Assembly (NCBI GenBank): GCA_002344895.1
Contig: DDUR01000095.1
Coordinates: 5,865 to 59,752, forward strand
Origin: Ignavibacteria bacterium UBA2333
GTDB taxonomy: Bacteria; Bacteroidota; Ignavibacteria; Kapaibacteriales; Kapaibacteriaceae
Length of the DNA stretch: 53,888 nucleotides
Direction: 5' to 3'
The notes beneath the pieces are model-generated. The model made no database searches. It was not told where the DNA came from and saw only the letters and a list, made by a program, of their open reading frames with translations. Below, in pieces: positions 8,938 through 16,935 of this stretch (its first letter is position 1; each line of letters starts with the position of its first letter). A program made the position numbers and the translations under genes.

Positions 8938-9900
8938 ATGAGTGTACTCGTCAATAAAGCGTCCAAAATCCTTGTTCAGGGCATCACCGGTGGTGAAGGC
9001 ACATTCCATTCGTCACAAATGCTGCAGTACGGCACCAACGTCGTTGGTGGTGTAACACCAGGCAAGGGCGGATCAATGTATTCCGGCAAGGGTGACGATA
9101 CATTTACACGGCCCGTACCAGTCTACAATACCGTAAGTGAGGCTCGCCGCGAAACAAAGGCCGACGTCTCCATCATCTTCGTTCCAGCAGCAATGGCTGC
9201 CGATGCGATCCTTGAAGCCATTGAGGCCGGTATTGAGACGATTATCTGCATCACGGAAGGCATTCCGGTGAACGACATGATTCCTGTGAAGGCCGCCCTT
9301 GACAGATCGAATTCACGTCTTATCGGACCAAACTGTCCGGGCATTATCACACCGGGTGAAACGAAGATTGGCATTATGCCGGGCTTCATCTTTACCCCTG
9401 GTACGATCGGCCTCGTTTCACGCTCTGGAACACTCACGTACGAAGCTGTAAAGCAGCTTTCTGACGTAGGCCTTGGTCAAAGTACGTGTATCGGTATTGG
9501 CGGTGACCCAATCATCGGCACAAAGTTTATCGATGCCATTGAGCTGTTTAACAACGATCCCAAGACCGAAGCCATCGTTATGATTGGCGAAATCGGTGGT
9601 ACTGCCGAAGAGGAAGCTGCCGAATACATCAAGGCACACGTCAAGAAGCCCGTCGTAGGCTTTATTGCGGGTCAGACCGCGCCTCCTGGACGTCGTATGG
9701 GTCACGCCGGCGCTATCATCTCTGGCGGCAAGGGAACAGCAGCCGACAAGATGGCAACCATGCGGGCCTGTGGTATCCATGTTGTTGAATCTCCAGCAAC
9801 AATTGGTGTGACAATGAAGAAGGTCCTTGAAGGTGGTTTGACAAACGGCACATCCAAGCCCAAAGCCGCAGCCAAGGCTACGAAGACAAAGAAGAAGTAA
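8938..9900 (+). CDS. sucD: Succinate-CoA ligase subunit alpha
   Basis: The alpha subunit of succinyl-CoA synthetase carries the phospho-His and binds CoA in the citric acid cycle step that makes ATP or GTP. The 320-residue protein starts MSVLVNKASKILVQGITG. It has the CoA-binding Rossmann fold (GGVTPGKGG), GPNCPGIITPGE, and the phospho-His site GHAGAIISGGKGTAADK (His256). The frame is open upstream to 8806 but only the ATG at 8938 fits the family. The C-terminus has an unusual lysine-alanine tail (KPKAAAKATKTKKK). sucC is not adjacent. Confidence 0.95.
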   Translation: MSVLVNKASKILVQGITGGEGTFHSSQMLQYGTNVVGGVTPGKGGSMYSGKGDDTFTRPVPVYNTVSEARRETKADVSIIFVPAAMAADAILEAIEAGIETIICITEGIPVNDMIPVKAALDRSNSRLIGPNCPGIITPGETKIGIMPGFIFTPGTIGLVSRSGTLTYEAVKQLSDVGLGQSTCIGIGGDPIIGTKFIDAIELFNNDPKTEAIVMIGEIGGTAEEEAAEYIKAHVKKPVVGFIAGQTAPPGRRMGHAGAIISGGKGTAADKMATMRACGIHVVESPATIGVTMKKVLEGGLTNGTSKPKAAAKATKTKKK

Positions 9901-9946
9901 TTCCCACTGCATCTCTCACTTTATCTCACCCACATTACCGTTCCAC

Positions 9947-10372
9947 ATGCAACGCACACTCTGTATTATCAAGCCCGACGGCGTCCGCTCGAATAACGTT
10001 GGCAACATCGTCGCCATGATTCAAAAGGCTGGCTTCCGTATTCTCGGACTCAAGATGATCCGCCTGAGCAAGGAACAAGCTGGCGAGTTCTACGCAGTTC
10101 ACAAGGAACGCCCATTCTACGGTGAGCTCGTCAACTTTATGTCCAGCGGCCCTATTGTTCCCATCGCTCTTGAGAAGGACAATGCTGTTGCCGACTGGCG
10201 TACACTTATTGGATCTACAGACCCAGCCGAGGCTGCAGAGGGCACAATTCGTAAGCTCTATGCCGCCAGCAAGGGTGAAAATGCCGTTCACGGCTCTGAT
10301 TCAGAAGAAAATGGACGTCTGGAAGTAGCCTTCTTCTTTTCCGAATCGGAAATCGCAGCAAACACACTGTAA
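9947..10372 (+). CDS. ndk: Nucleoside diphosphate kinase
   Basis: Ndk transfers the gamma phosphate of ATP to nucleoside diphosphates through a phospho-His intermediate. The 141-residue protein begins QRTLCIIKPDGVRSNNVGNI, has the HKERPFYGELV block, and carries the active His in NAVHGSDSEENG (His115). It lies 46 bp after sucD in the same direction. A strong hairpin at 10411-10437 probably ends the transcript. Confidence 0.96.
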   Translation: MQRTLCIIKPDGVRSNNVGNIVAMIQKAGFRILGLKMIRLSKEQAGEFYAVHKERPFYGELVNFMSSGPIVPIALEKDNAVADWRTLIGSTDPAEAAEGTIRKLYAASKGENAVHGSDSEENGRLEVAFFFSESEIAANTL

Positions 10373-10410
10373 GAAACACGACGTAACCGCGGACGACGTC
10401 CGTTGTTGAT

Positions 10411-10437
10411 ATGAGGGCGGCCAACAACCGCCCTCAT
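10411..10437 (+). terminator. Intrinsic terminator-like hairpin after ndk
   Basis: A perfect 10-bp inverted repeat (ATGAGGGCGG / CCGCCCTCAT) with a 7-base loop is followed by TTCGTTT. It lies 38 bp after the ndk stop and before the exported protein gene at 10510, showing that the next gene does not start upstream of it. Confidence 0.75.
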
Positions 10438-10509
10438 TTCGTTTCTACGTCCGGTAGCCGTCCCACGTCTGCCGGTTTCTGGGTATTTTTCCACCCTTCG
10501 AACCGCACC

Positions 10510-11478
10510 ATGATGACGATGATCTACACCACCGTTGCTCTGCTTCTTTGCGCCTTTTGCCCCCTAACCCTTCTTGCTCAAACAGCAAATACAGGTAAGG
10601 CTCCGGCACCACCACAGGAATACCGTCTCCAGGTTTCCTATCGTGCTGGCGTTGCCCAGAACTATGAGATTGACGAGGTAACGAAGGTCGTTCGTACTCA
10701 CAGTGGCGGGAATAAGGTTTCGTATGATCGTACGATAAAGTATTACACAACCGTCCGCTGCATCGAATCGTTAAACGGTGTCTCAACACTAGCCATCAAT
10801 CTAGATTCATTGACATATGCTTTTTCGTCGGAAGGTGTAACGGTAACGTATGATTCACAAAAAGATATCACCATTAAAAATTTTGCTGATCTTAACAACT
10901 ACCACGGACCTCTGAACCGCACGTTTGAGATTACGGTAAGCCCCTACGGTGAAATCTCCAAGGTGACGGGTGAGCAGATTGATTTCTGGCGCGACTACAT
11001 CGAAGAAAACAAGAACGATCTCGACTCCGTGCTGTACCTCATCTGGAGTCAGTCTCTCGATAAGACAAACCTGCTACAGTATGGCGACCTTCAGAAACGT
11101 ATCATTCCCGGACTCAAGGTAGCTATTGACTCGACGTGGAATCACGCCATGCGGCTTCGTATCGACGGTGTGATCTATGATGGCCGTGTTACATCGAAGC
11201 TTGCCGAATATAGCGGCGGATACTTCACGATTCGTACGTCCGACACACTCAAGGCCGAACCACAACAAATTCATGCCTATAAGATTCCGTACGTGAGTAC
11301 GGTTACGGAAGGCACTGCCATTGTTGATCACGTCACAACGATGACAACACAAGGCGTACTGAACGATATTGTCTCAAAGGTTACTGCACGATTTCGTGCC
11401 ACGGTTGGTAAGGAAGACTACACTCACGACGTCACGTCGACAACGACGTGGAAGCTCATCGGACAATATCAATGGTGA
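10510..11478 (+). CDS. Exported protein of unknown function (DUF6263-like)
   Basis: I do not recognise this protein with certainty. It is 322 residues long and begins with a clear signal peptide (MMTMIYTTVALLLCAFCPLTLLAQ). The frame is open further upstream to 10411, but that part covers a terminator hairpin, so the ATG cluster at 10510 is the start. The mature part is beta-rich with spaced aromatic and Thr residues. It resembles its neighbour at 11472 in layout (an N-terminal YRLQVSYRAG... strand, a central 'ITVSPYGEISKVTG' segment), so the two are probably distant paralogues; both recall DUF6263. They overlap by 7 bp. A degenerate G-rich motif lies in the signal peptide region (10550-10564). 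Confidence 0.7.
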   Translation: MMTMIYTTVALLLCAFCPLTLLAQTANTGKAPAPPQEYRLQVSYRAGVAQNYEIDEVTKVVRTHSGGNKVSYDRTIKYYTTVRCIESLNGVSTLAINLDSLTYAFSSEGVTVTYDSQKDITIKNFADLNNYHGPLNRTFEITVSPYGEISKVTGEQIDFWRDYIEENKNDLDSVLYLIWSQSLDKTNLLQYGDLQKRIIPGLKVAIDSTWNHAMRLRIDGVIYDGRVTSKLAEYSGGYFTIRTSDTLKAEPQQIHAYKIPYVSTVTEGTAIVDHVTTMTTQGVLNDIVSKVTARFRATVGKEDYTHDVTSTTTWKLIGQYQW

Positions 11479-12503
11479 TTCGCACCCTCGCCGCTTTGTC
11501 GGCAACAGCTATTCTCTTTACAGCATGTTCTCAGAACGACGGCAGTCCTGCTGAAGATGAGACAGGCACTCCACATGCGGCCGACACAGCGTCGGCAAAA
11601 ATCGTCGCCGGAGGAACAGCGACAGTTGACTCGCTGGGACTCTCCCTTTCACCCGGTGAAACGTATCGGTACAAGGTGACGCAGACAAATGAGACGTCAA
11701 CCGATTCGGCAAATGCTGTTCAAACGTCCGTACACGTCTATAAAAAACGAATCAAGGCACGCCGTGCCGACGGTACGATTGAATATGGCATGACGATGGA
11801 GAAAATCGACATCGTTGCCAAGGTAACAGCGCGCCCATCAGGCACGGTAGTGAATGACCAGAAGTACTCCTCGTCCGATTCCTCGCAGCAGAAGGACGAG
11901 AGGTATTTAATGTTTAACGCCCTCATCGGCGAAGAAGTCACGGTTATCGTAACACCACGAGCCGTTGTACAAGAGATAAGCGGTCTTACACCAATCGTCA
12001 ACAAGATGATTGGTTCGCGTCAGGTCGATGCCAATGTTCGTGCACAGGTTCTGAAAGAGATCGAGTCCACTGTCTACGGAGCATTCACTGAACTTGAGCA
12101 CCTTCGATTCCCTACCGAGAAACTCGATTCAACAAAGTCGTGGAAGGTAACACAGTCCGCACCGCTCATGAATGCCTTTGTCATTGATAGCGACATTATC
12201 TATGCCGTAAAGAATGTTAAGGAGCTAAAGGGGCGACGAGCTGCGGATGTTGATGCAACCCTGCGGGGAAGGATCACTGTGAGGCCATTACCGAAGGGCG
12301 CACCAATTCGCATTTCGATTGACTCTTCATCGTTGTCTGGCGTTTCGCACACGTTGCTTGACGTCGAGAAGGGTTATACGATCTACAAGAAGAACGACAT
12401 CGCAACCTACATTCGTGGTCGCGCGTCGAGTCCGGCTACCAATCAGACCGAAAAAATCGGCCAGATTTCACGCCTTTCCTACACAGTGGAACTTATTCCC
12501 TGA
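11472..12503 (+). CDS. Lipoprotein of unknown function (DUF6263-like)
   Basis: A 343-residue predicted lipoprotein: MVIRTLAALSATAILFTACS has a lipobox (FTAC) with the acylated Cys at about residue 18. The mature part starts with an acidic and Ala-rich linker, then LSPGETYRYKVTQTNE and VTVIVTPRAVVQEISGLTPI, similar in arrangement to the preceding exported protein. The ATG at 11472 overlaps the upstream stop by 7 bp; a longer frame begins at 11448 but would spoil the signal peptide. The next gene starts 4 bp downstream. A periplasm- or outer-membrane-facing role is inferred; no enzymatic motif is seen. Confidence 0.7.
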   Translation: MVIRTLAALSATAILFTACSQNDGSPAEDETGTPHAADTASAKIVAGGTATVDSLGLSLSPGETYRYKVTQTNETSTDSANAVQTSVHVYKKRIKARRADGTIEYGMTMEKIDIVAKVTARPSGTVVNDQKYSSSDSSQQKDERYLMFNALIGEEVTVIVTPRAVVQEISGLTPIVNKMIGSRQVDANVRAQVLKEIESTVYGAFTELEHLRFPTEKLDSTKSWKVTQSAPLMNAFVIDSDIIYAVKNVKELKGRRAADVDATLRGRITVRPLPKGAPIRISIDSSSLSGVSHTLLDVEKGYTIYKKNDIATYIRGRASSPATNQTEKIGQISRLSYTVELIP

Positions 12504-12507
12504 CGTC

Positions 12508-15099
12508 ATGGCCAAGCGCAACGTCGATCTCAAGAAGATTTTTGCACCGAGTGACTCGATAGCGTTTATCGTTATCGCCCTTGGTTTGTTTATCGCACTC
12601 TTCCTGGATGAAATGGCTGTACGCCTTATCGGTGTATGTATTGCCATCCTTGGAGGTGTTGCACTCTTCATGATGATCTCGCCACGATTGGCCGAGTTAT
12701 CGATGCAAGGACGACCACCACGTCCTTCTGAGAGCCCACTGTTATCATCACAAACACGCAAAGACTATTCGTCAACGAGTACGGTCTTCGAACGCGATGC
12801 GTTTATGGAGGCGTTCGGATCAACTGGTGACGAGACGGAGACAATGATCGACGAGAATCAAATTCCACTGTTTGACGATCCCTCACCATCAAAACCTGCA
12901 CGTAGTCAACCACCACCTGTTCCGCCTGGTTCAACGACTCCGTCCAACGCTGACCGTCTTGTCGGCGTCACCCTCGATGATTCCGGTGAGAGTAGTGTTC
13001 GTGTTGTTCGTGTTCGCCCATCCTCAGCAAAACCAGCACCTCCTCCCCTGGTGATTGAAGAGCGAATTGTTCGCCGCAGTGCTGAGATACGTGCATCGGC
13101 AGACGTACCCGCGGATGGTATGGCCATCGAAACGCCAGATGGTGATTCGATTGTTATTCGTCGGAAACCGAAGAACACGTCACACTCAGTCCTGGAACCA
13201 GACTCTCCGGGATCAACGAAGGACTACGTGTCAGCAGAGCCTCCGGCACAAAAGCCGATTGAAGCTGCTGATGTTGCGGATGCTGTAAGTGCCGTTGAAC
13301 CCACGGATGCTCACGCTGACGATGTATCTGACGACGTCACGATCGTAACGTCCGAATCACACCAATCTCAAACCATTGATTCTCACGACGCACACACAGC
13401 AGAGACCAGCGCCTTTGCCAATGTCGTTGAAGAACCACATCACGAAACCACTGCCGACAATGTCGCTGCCGAACAGTCAACCGTAGCAGCTGAGGATCCA
13501 TCACCATCCCGAACGGTTGATGTTCCACCTGCTGCACAACGACAATCCCGCGCTGTGCGTGCAAGTGAGTCTGGTCTTCTCGGAAACGTCTCCACAACAC
13601 TCTTTGCTGCAGACGATAACGAAGAGGACATGGGCGGGACTGATGAGCCTAGGAAGGAATTTGACTTCCTGCTCAACCGTGTACTCATGGTTATCCGTTC
13701 TGCCACCAATGCCCGTACGGCTGCCTTCTTCTGGGTAAATGCTGACAAACGCCAGCTCGTTGTTGAGTCGAGGATCACTGAGGCTTCCGATTCGTTTACC
13801 GAGCAACGGAAGATTCCAATGGGTCGCGATGCTGTCAGCCAGATTGCGCTCGAAGGTCGACCTGAAATCCTCACGGAGATTTCCGCCTCGGCTGAGCTTG
13901 ACCTTCTACCGTATTACACCCGACCAGCTGGCACAGTGTCGTTTATCGGTGTACCAGTGTACTATGGTGGACGTGTTGTTGGTGTACTCTGCGCAGACTC
14001 ACTTGTGCAGGATGCCTACTCTGACATCACGGTAGGATTCTTTGGACAGTTTACAAAACTTATCAGTGGACTTGTCCAGTCGTATACAGGCAAGTTTGAA
14101 CTGCTTCAAGCATCACAGACACTTTCCGCACTCACAACATTTCGCCGTAACCTCGGAGGCGCACCATCGTCGACCAAACAGATTCTCCGGGCAATCTTTG
14201 AAGCAACGATCAACTCCATGGATGTAAGCACCATTGGTGTTGTGATGCACGATGCGGCATTGTCGGCATGGACTGTTGTTGACGTACGCAGTGTTGATGC
14301 CGGATACGGCGACCTTATCGGGCGTCCCGTAGACCTAAGTGTTGCAGCTGTTGGTGAATCAATTGTTCAGGCCGGCACGATTGTTATTGATGCTTCCGAA
14401 CAAGCACTACGCATTGCCGAAGACGAACCAGCGATGCCGCAGGGACAATTTGTTGCCGTGCCCTTACGTTCCGATACGCAGACGTACGGCGCACTCTTTA
14501 TCGAGAATCACGCTGGCACATTGTCGCAACAACAAATCCAGGTCGCAGAAACACTTGGTGAGCATGCCGGCCTCATCATTGAACAGTTCCGCCATACAGA
14601 ACGGCTAGAGTACGGATCACTTCTTGACCCAGCCACCAACGTACTAAACCGACGTGGTTTTGATCTTCGCTGTCTTGAAGAGTTCGATCGTGCCGTTGAT
14701 CAACGGCAGCCATTTACCGTGTGTTACATACGTATCGACCGTTCTCGTGCATACACATCTGCAACTGCAGATCAACAGACACTCGTTGTAAACCATGTCC
14801 TTCGTCTGATCCGTCATCAACTGCGCACGTATGACCTCGTGGCGCGTATCGAGTCCGGATTGCTAGCCATCGGCCTTGTAGGATTCTCGGCTCAACAAGC
14901 ACAGATGTGGACGGAGAACATCCGCAACACTGTCGCAAGCAGTGTCATGAACGTTGACGGACGTCGATTCAGTGCTACCGTCTCCATCGGTGTTGCCGAA
15001 GCAACACCTCGAGACACCATGCAGTCATTACTTGCAAATGTGATGACGGCCGTAACACGAAGTGAACAACAGTCAAATAAGGTTACGGTCTTTGCCTAA
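12508..15099 (+). CDS. Membrane-anchored GAF protein with degenerate GGDEF domain
   Basis: An 863-residue signalling protein. Two membrane helices lie at about residues 15-55. They are followed by about 370 residues of low-complexity acidic, Pro/Ser-rich linker, then two GAF-like domains (roughly 400-550 and 570-720), and a C-terminal GGDEF-fold domain beginning at DPATNVLNRRGFDLR. In the active-site loop the GGDEF sequence is replaced by RIESG (residues 780-784), so diguanylate cyclase activity is unlikely; a ligand-sensing or partner-binding role is more plausible. The start is the ATG at 12508, four bases after the upstream lipoprotein; the frame is open further upstream inside that gene. 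Operon context ties it to two envelope proteins of unknown function. Confidence 0.8.
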   Translation: MAKRNVDLKKIFAPSDSIAFIVIALGLFIALFLDEMAVRLIGVCIAILGGVALFMMISPRLAELSMQGRPPRPSESPLLSSQTRKDYSSTSTVFERDAFMEAFGSTGDETETMIDENQIPLFDDPSPSKPARSQPPPVPPGSTTPSNADRLVGVTLDDSGESSVRVVRVRPSSAKPAPPPLVIEERIVRRSAEIRASADVPADGMAIETPDGDSIVIRRKPKNTSHSVLEPDSPGSTKDYVSAEPPAQKPIEAADVADAVSAVEPTDAHADDVSDDVTIVTSESHQSQTIDSHDAHTAETSAFANVVEEPHHETTADNVAAEQSTVAAEDPSPSRTVDVPPAAQRQSRAVRASESGLLGNVSTTLFAADDNEEDMGGTDEPRKEFDFLLNRVLMVIRSATNARTAAFFWVNADKRQLVVESRITEASDSFTEQRKIPMGRDAVSQIALEGRPEILTEISASAELDLLPYYTRPAGTVSFIGVPVYYGGRVVGVLCADSLVQDAYSDITVGFFGQFTKLISGLVQSYTGKFELLQASQTLSALTTFRRNLGGAPSSTKQILRAIFEATINSMDVSTIGVVMHDAALSAWTVVDVRSVDAGYGDLIGRPVDLSVAAVGESIVQAGTIVIDASEQALRIAEDEPAMPQGQFVAVPLRSDTQTYGALFIENHAGTLSQQQIQVAETLGEHAGLIIEQFRHTERLEYGSLLDPATNVLNRRGFDLRCLEEFDRAVDQRQPFTVCYIRIDRSRAYTSATADQQTLVVNHVLRLIRHQLRTYDLVARIESGLLAIGLVGFSAQQAQMWTENIRNTVASSVMNVDGRRFSATVSIGVAEATPRDTMQSLLANVMTAVTRSEQQSNKVTVFA

Positions 15100-15129
15100 A
15101 AAGGCTTTGTGAAAAGGGGCAAAACGGGC

Positions 15130-16011
15130 TCAATCGTTATCGGGAGCGGTTACGTCAAACCGCACAATCACCGGACAGTGATCGCTAATCTTACGCGCAT
15201 CCTCATCTGGCAAGAAGGCATAGAAGTTCTCAGTCCGCTCACTCTCACGCACAAAACGACGTGCGGCAGACGCTGATGCGGCTACGTGATCGATGACGTA
15301 GAGTTGTGGTGACCTGCAGCTTTTCAGTTTTTCTGTGAGGAACGTAACGGTTCCAGACTCCGTAAGCGCTGTGAGTGTAGCATTCTGCTTACGTAACGGG
15401 AAATCATTAAAATCACCAACAATAAGGATGTCCGTTTCTTTACCCGCTTTGGCGGTACTATCTACCCACCGAGAAACGACTTCAGCTTGTGCAGAGCGGT
15501 CGATTCGTGATTGATCTCGCAGAGCAGGAGTACTATCGTATCGTGAAGTACTCTTTAAGTGAACAACCATCATGAGCCAGTCAAGATTACCCTTCCGACA
15601 ATGCACAACGAGACCCGGTCGGTGACGCTCAGGCTGTATCGCCAAGGGTCGATAGAGCCACGACGTATCAATCGTCACCGATTTCTGATAGATCACCGCG
15701 CACTGTTGGGGTGATCCAGCGTCAACGAGTACACCTTGATATCCATCGAGATATCGCAGGAGTTTACGTAACGCACTGGTGTTCTCAACTTCTTGCAGAC
15801 CAATAACGTCTGCTTCTGTTTTAGCGATAATATCAGCGATCCGGAGATAGTCTGCATCGCTGCGTACTACCCTGTCGTTCACACCATCACCAAGCCACTC
15901 CGTATTAAACGTTGCCACAGTAACGAAGTTCTCAGGTGCCGACGACTGCGTTTGGGTTGACGTGCAACCAGCCAGCATTGTAAGAACAATCGTCAGGACA
16001 ACGTAGAGCAT
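15130..16011 (-). CDS. Endonuclease/exonuclease/phosphatase family lipoprotein
   Basis: A 293-residue EEP-superfamily protein (DNase I-like fold, which includes nucleases and phosphoesterases). MLYVVLTIVLTMLAGCTS gives a lipobox, so it is probably anchored in the envelope. Family motifs are visible in order: VATFNTEWLGDG, IGLQEVEN (catalytic Glu), VVHLKS, ILIVGDFNDFP (Asp/Asn), and the terminal KISDHCPVIVRFD (Asp-His). All key residues appear intact. The ATG at 16011 overlaps the stop of the proline dehydrogenase gene (TGATG); a GTG one codon earlier is also possible. The substrate is unknown. Confidence 0.85.
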   Translation of the reverse strand: MLYVVLTIVLTMLAGCTSTQTQSSAPENFVTVATFNTEWLGDGVNDRVVRSDADYLRIADIIAKTEADVIGLQEVENTSALRKLLRYLDGYQGVLVDAGSPQQCAVIYQKSVTIDTSWLYRPLAIQPERHRPGLVVHCRKGNLDWLMMVVHLKSTSRYDSTPALRDQSRIDRSAQAEVVSRWVDSTAKAGKETDILIVGDFNDFPLRKQNATLTALTESGTVTFLTEKLKSCRSPQLYVIDHVAASASAARRFVRESERTENFYAFLPDEDARKISDHCPVIVRFDVTAPDND

Positions 16012-16913
16012 CACTTTCCTGTTAGTACGGCCTTTGCAACATAGCCGGCCACCTGTGGATTTTCCTTAAGACGGCGTGTGGAGTAGCCGTACCAGTCTTC
16101 ACCAAACGGTACATAGATACGCACTGCGTGTCCCGCCTTGAGTAACGTGTCACGTCGATCTTCACGGACGCCAAGCAACATTTGAAACTCGTATGCGGTG
16201 GGATTAAGTTTCTGAGACGCAATAAGGTTTTCCGCATCCTTGATGAGTTGCTCATCATGTGTTGCGATGTGAGGCCGAGCTCCACCTTCAACAAGAATCC
16301 GTAACAACTTCCGATAGTTGGCTCGGATCTCGTCTGCATCCTTATATGCTACCGAAACATCTTCCACATAGATGCCCTTACACAGGCGAATGGATGGTGC
16401 AAACTCAAGGAGCGACCGGATGTCACTCTCACTCCGCCGCAGATATGCCTGGATCACAACACCAACGTTATCATAGCCATCACGTCGCAGACGTCGATAG
16501 AAGTCGAGTGTCACGTCCGTATACGGTGTGTTCTCCATGTCCATACGCACGAACAGCCCGCGTAATCGTGCGCGATCGACAAGACTGCGCACATTCGCAT
16601 AGGCAAAATCGTGGTCGATATCTAAACCGAGTGATGTCAGTTTAACGCTGAGGTACGACGCCAGGTTGTTGTCGGCAATTGCATCAAGTACGGATGCAGC
16701 CATGGCCGTCTCAGAAACTGCTCGGTCACGATTCTCCACAAACTCACCAAGAACGTCAATCGTTGACGTTGCACCAACCTTCATCAATGCCGTTGTTGTC
16801 GCAACGGCATCAACGAGATGTGGCCCGGCGATATATCGCCGAGCCACAGTTTGAATGATGCGTTTGGGAATGAGCGGAAGTGTAGCAACAACCAGTCGAT
16901 TGAAGACGCTCAC
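16011..16913 (-). CDS. Proline dehydrogenase
   Basis: A 300-residue monofunctional proline dehydrogenase (FAD-dependent TIM barrel), which oxidises proline to pyrroline-5-carboxylate. Recognised blocks include VRMDMENTPYTDVTLDFYRRL, VVIQAYLRRSESDI, RLCKGIYVE, IATHDEQLI, YEFQMLLGVRED and the C-terminal YVPFGEDWYGYSTRRLKENP. It is the short type, separate from the P5C dehydrogenase that forms the second half of PutA; no such dehydrogenase is in the window. It lies downstream of the protease gene (22-bp gap) and overlaps the EEP gene by one base. Confidence 0.93.
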   Translation of the reverse strand: MSVFNRLVVATLPLIPKRIIQTVARRYIAGPHLVDAVATTTALMKVGATSTIDVLGEFVENRDRAVSETAMAASVLDAIADNNLASYLSVKLTSLGLDIDHDFAYANVRSLVDRARLRGLFVRMDMENTPYTDVTLDFYRRLRRDGYDNVGVVIQAYLRRSESDIRSLLEFAPSIRLCKGIYVEDVSVAYKDADEIRANYRKLLRILVEGGARPHIATHDEQLIKDAENLIASQKLNPTAYEFQMLLGVREDRRDTLLKAGHAVRIYVPFGEDWYGYSTRRLKENPQVAGYVAKAVLTGK

Positions 16914-16935
16914 GATTCTCTGTTCCTTGTCAGGG

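Noticed and set aside
10411..10509. Upstream extension of the exported protein
   Set aside because: It would include a terminator hairpin and place the signal peptide internally.
12319..12507. Upstream extension of the GAF protein
   Set aside because: It lies inside the lipoprotein gene; the membrane helix and family start point to the ATG at 12508.
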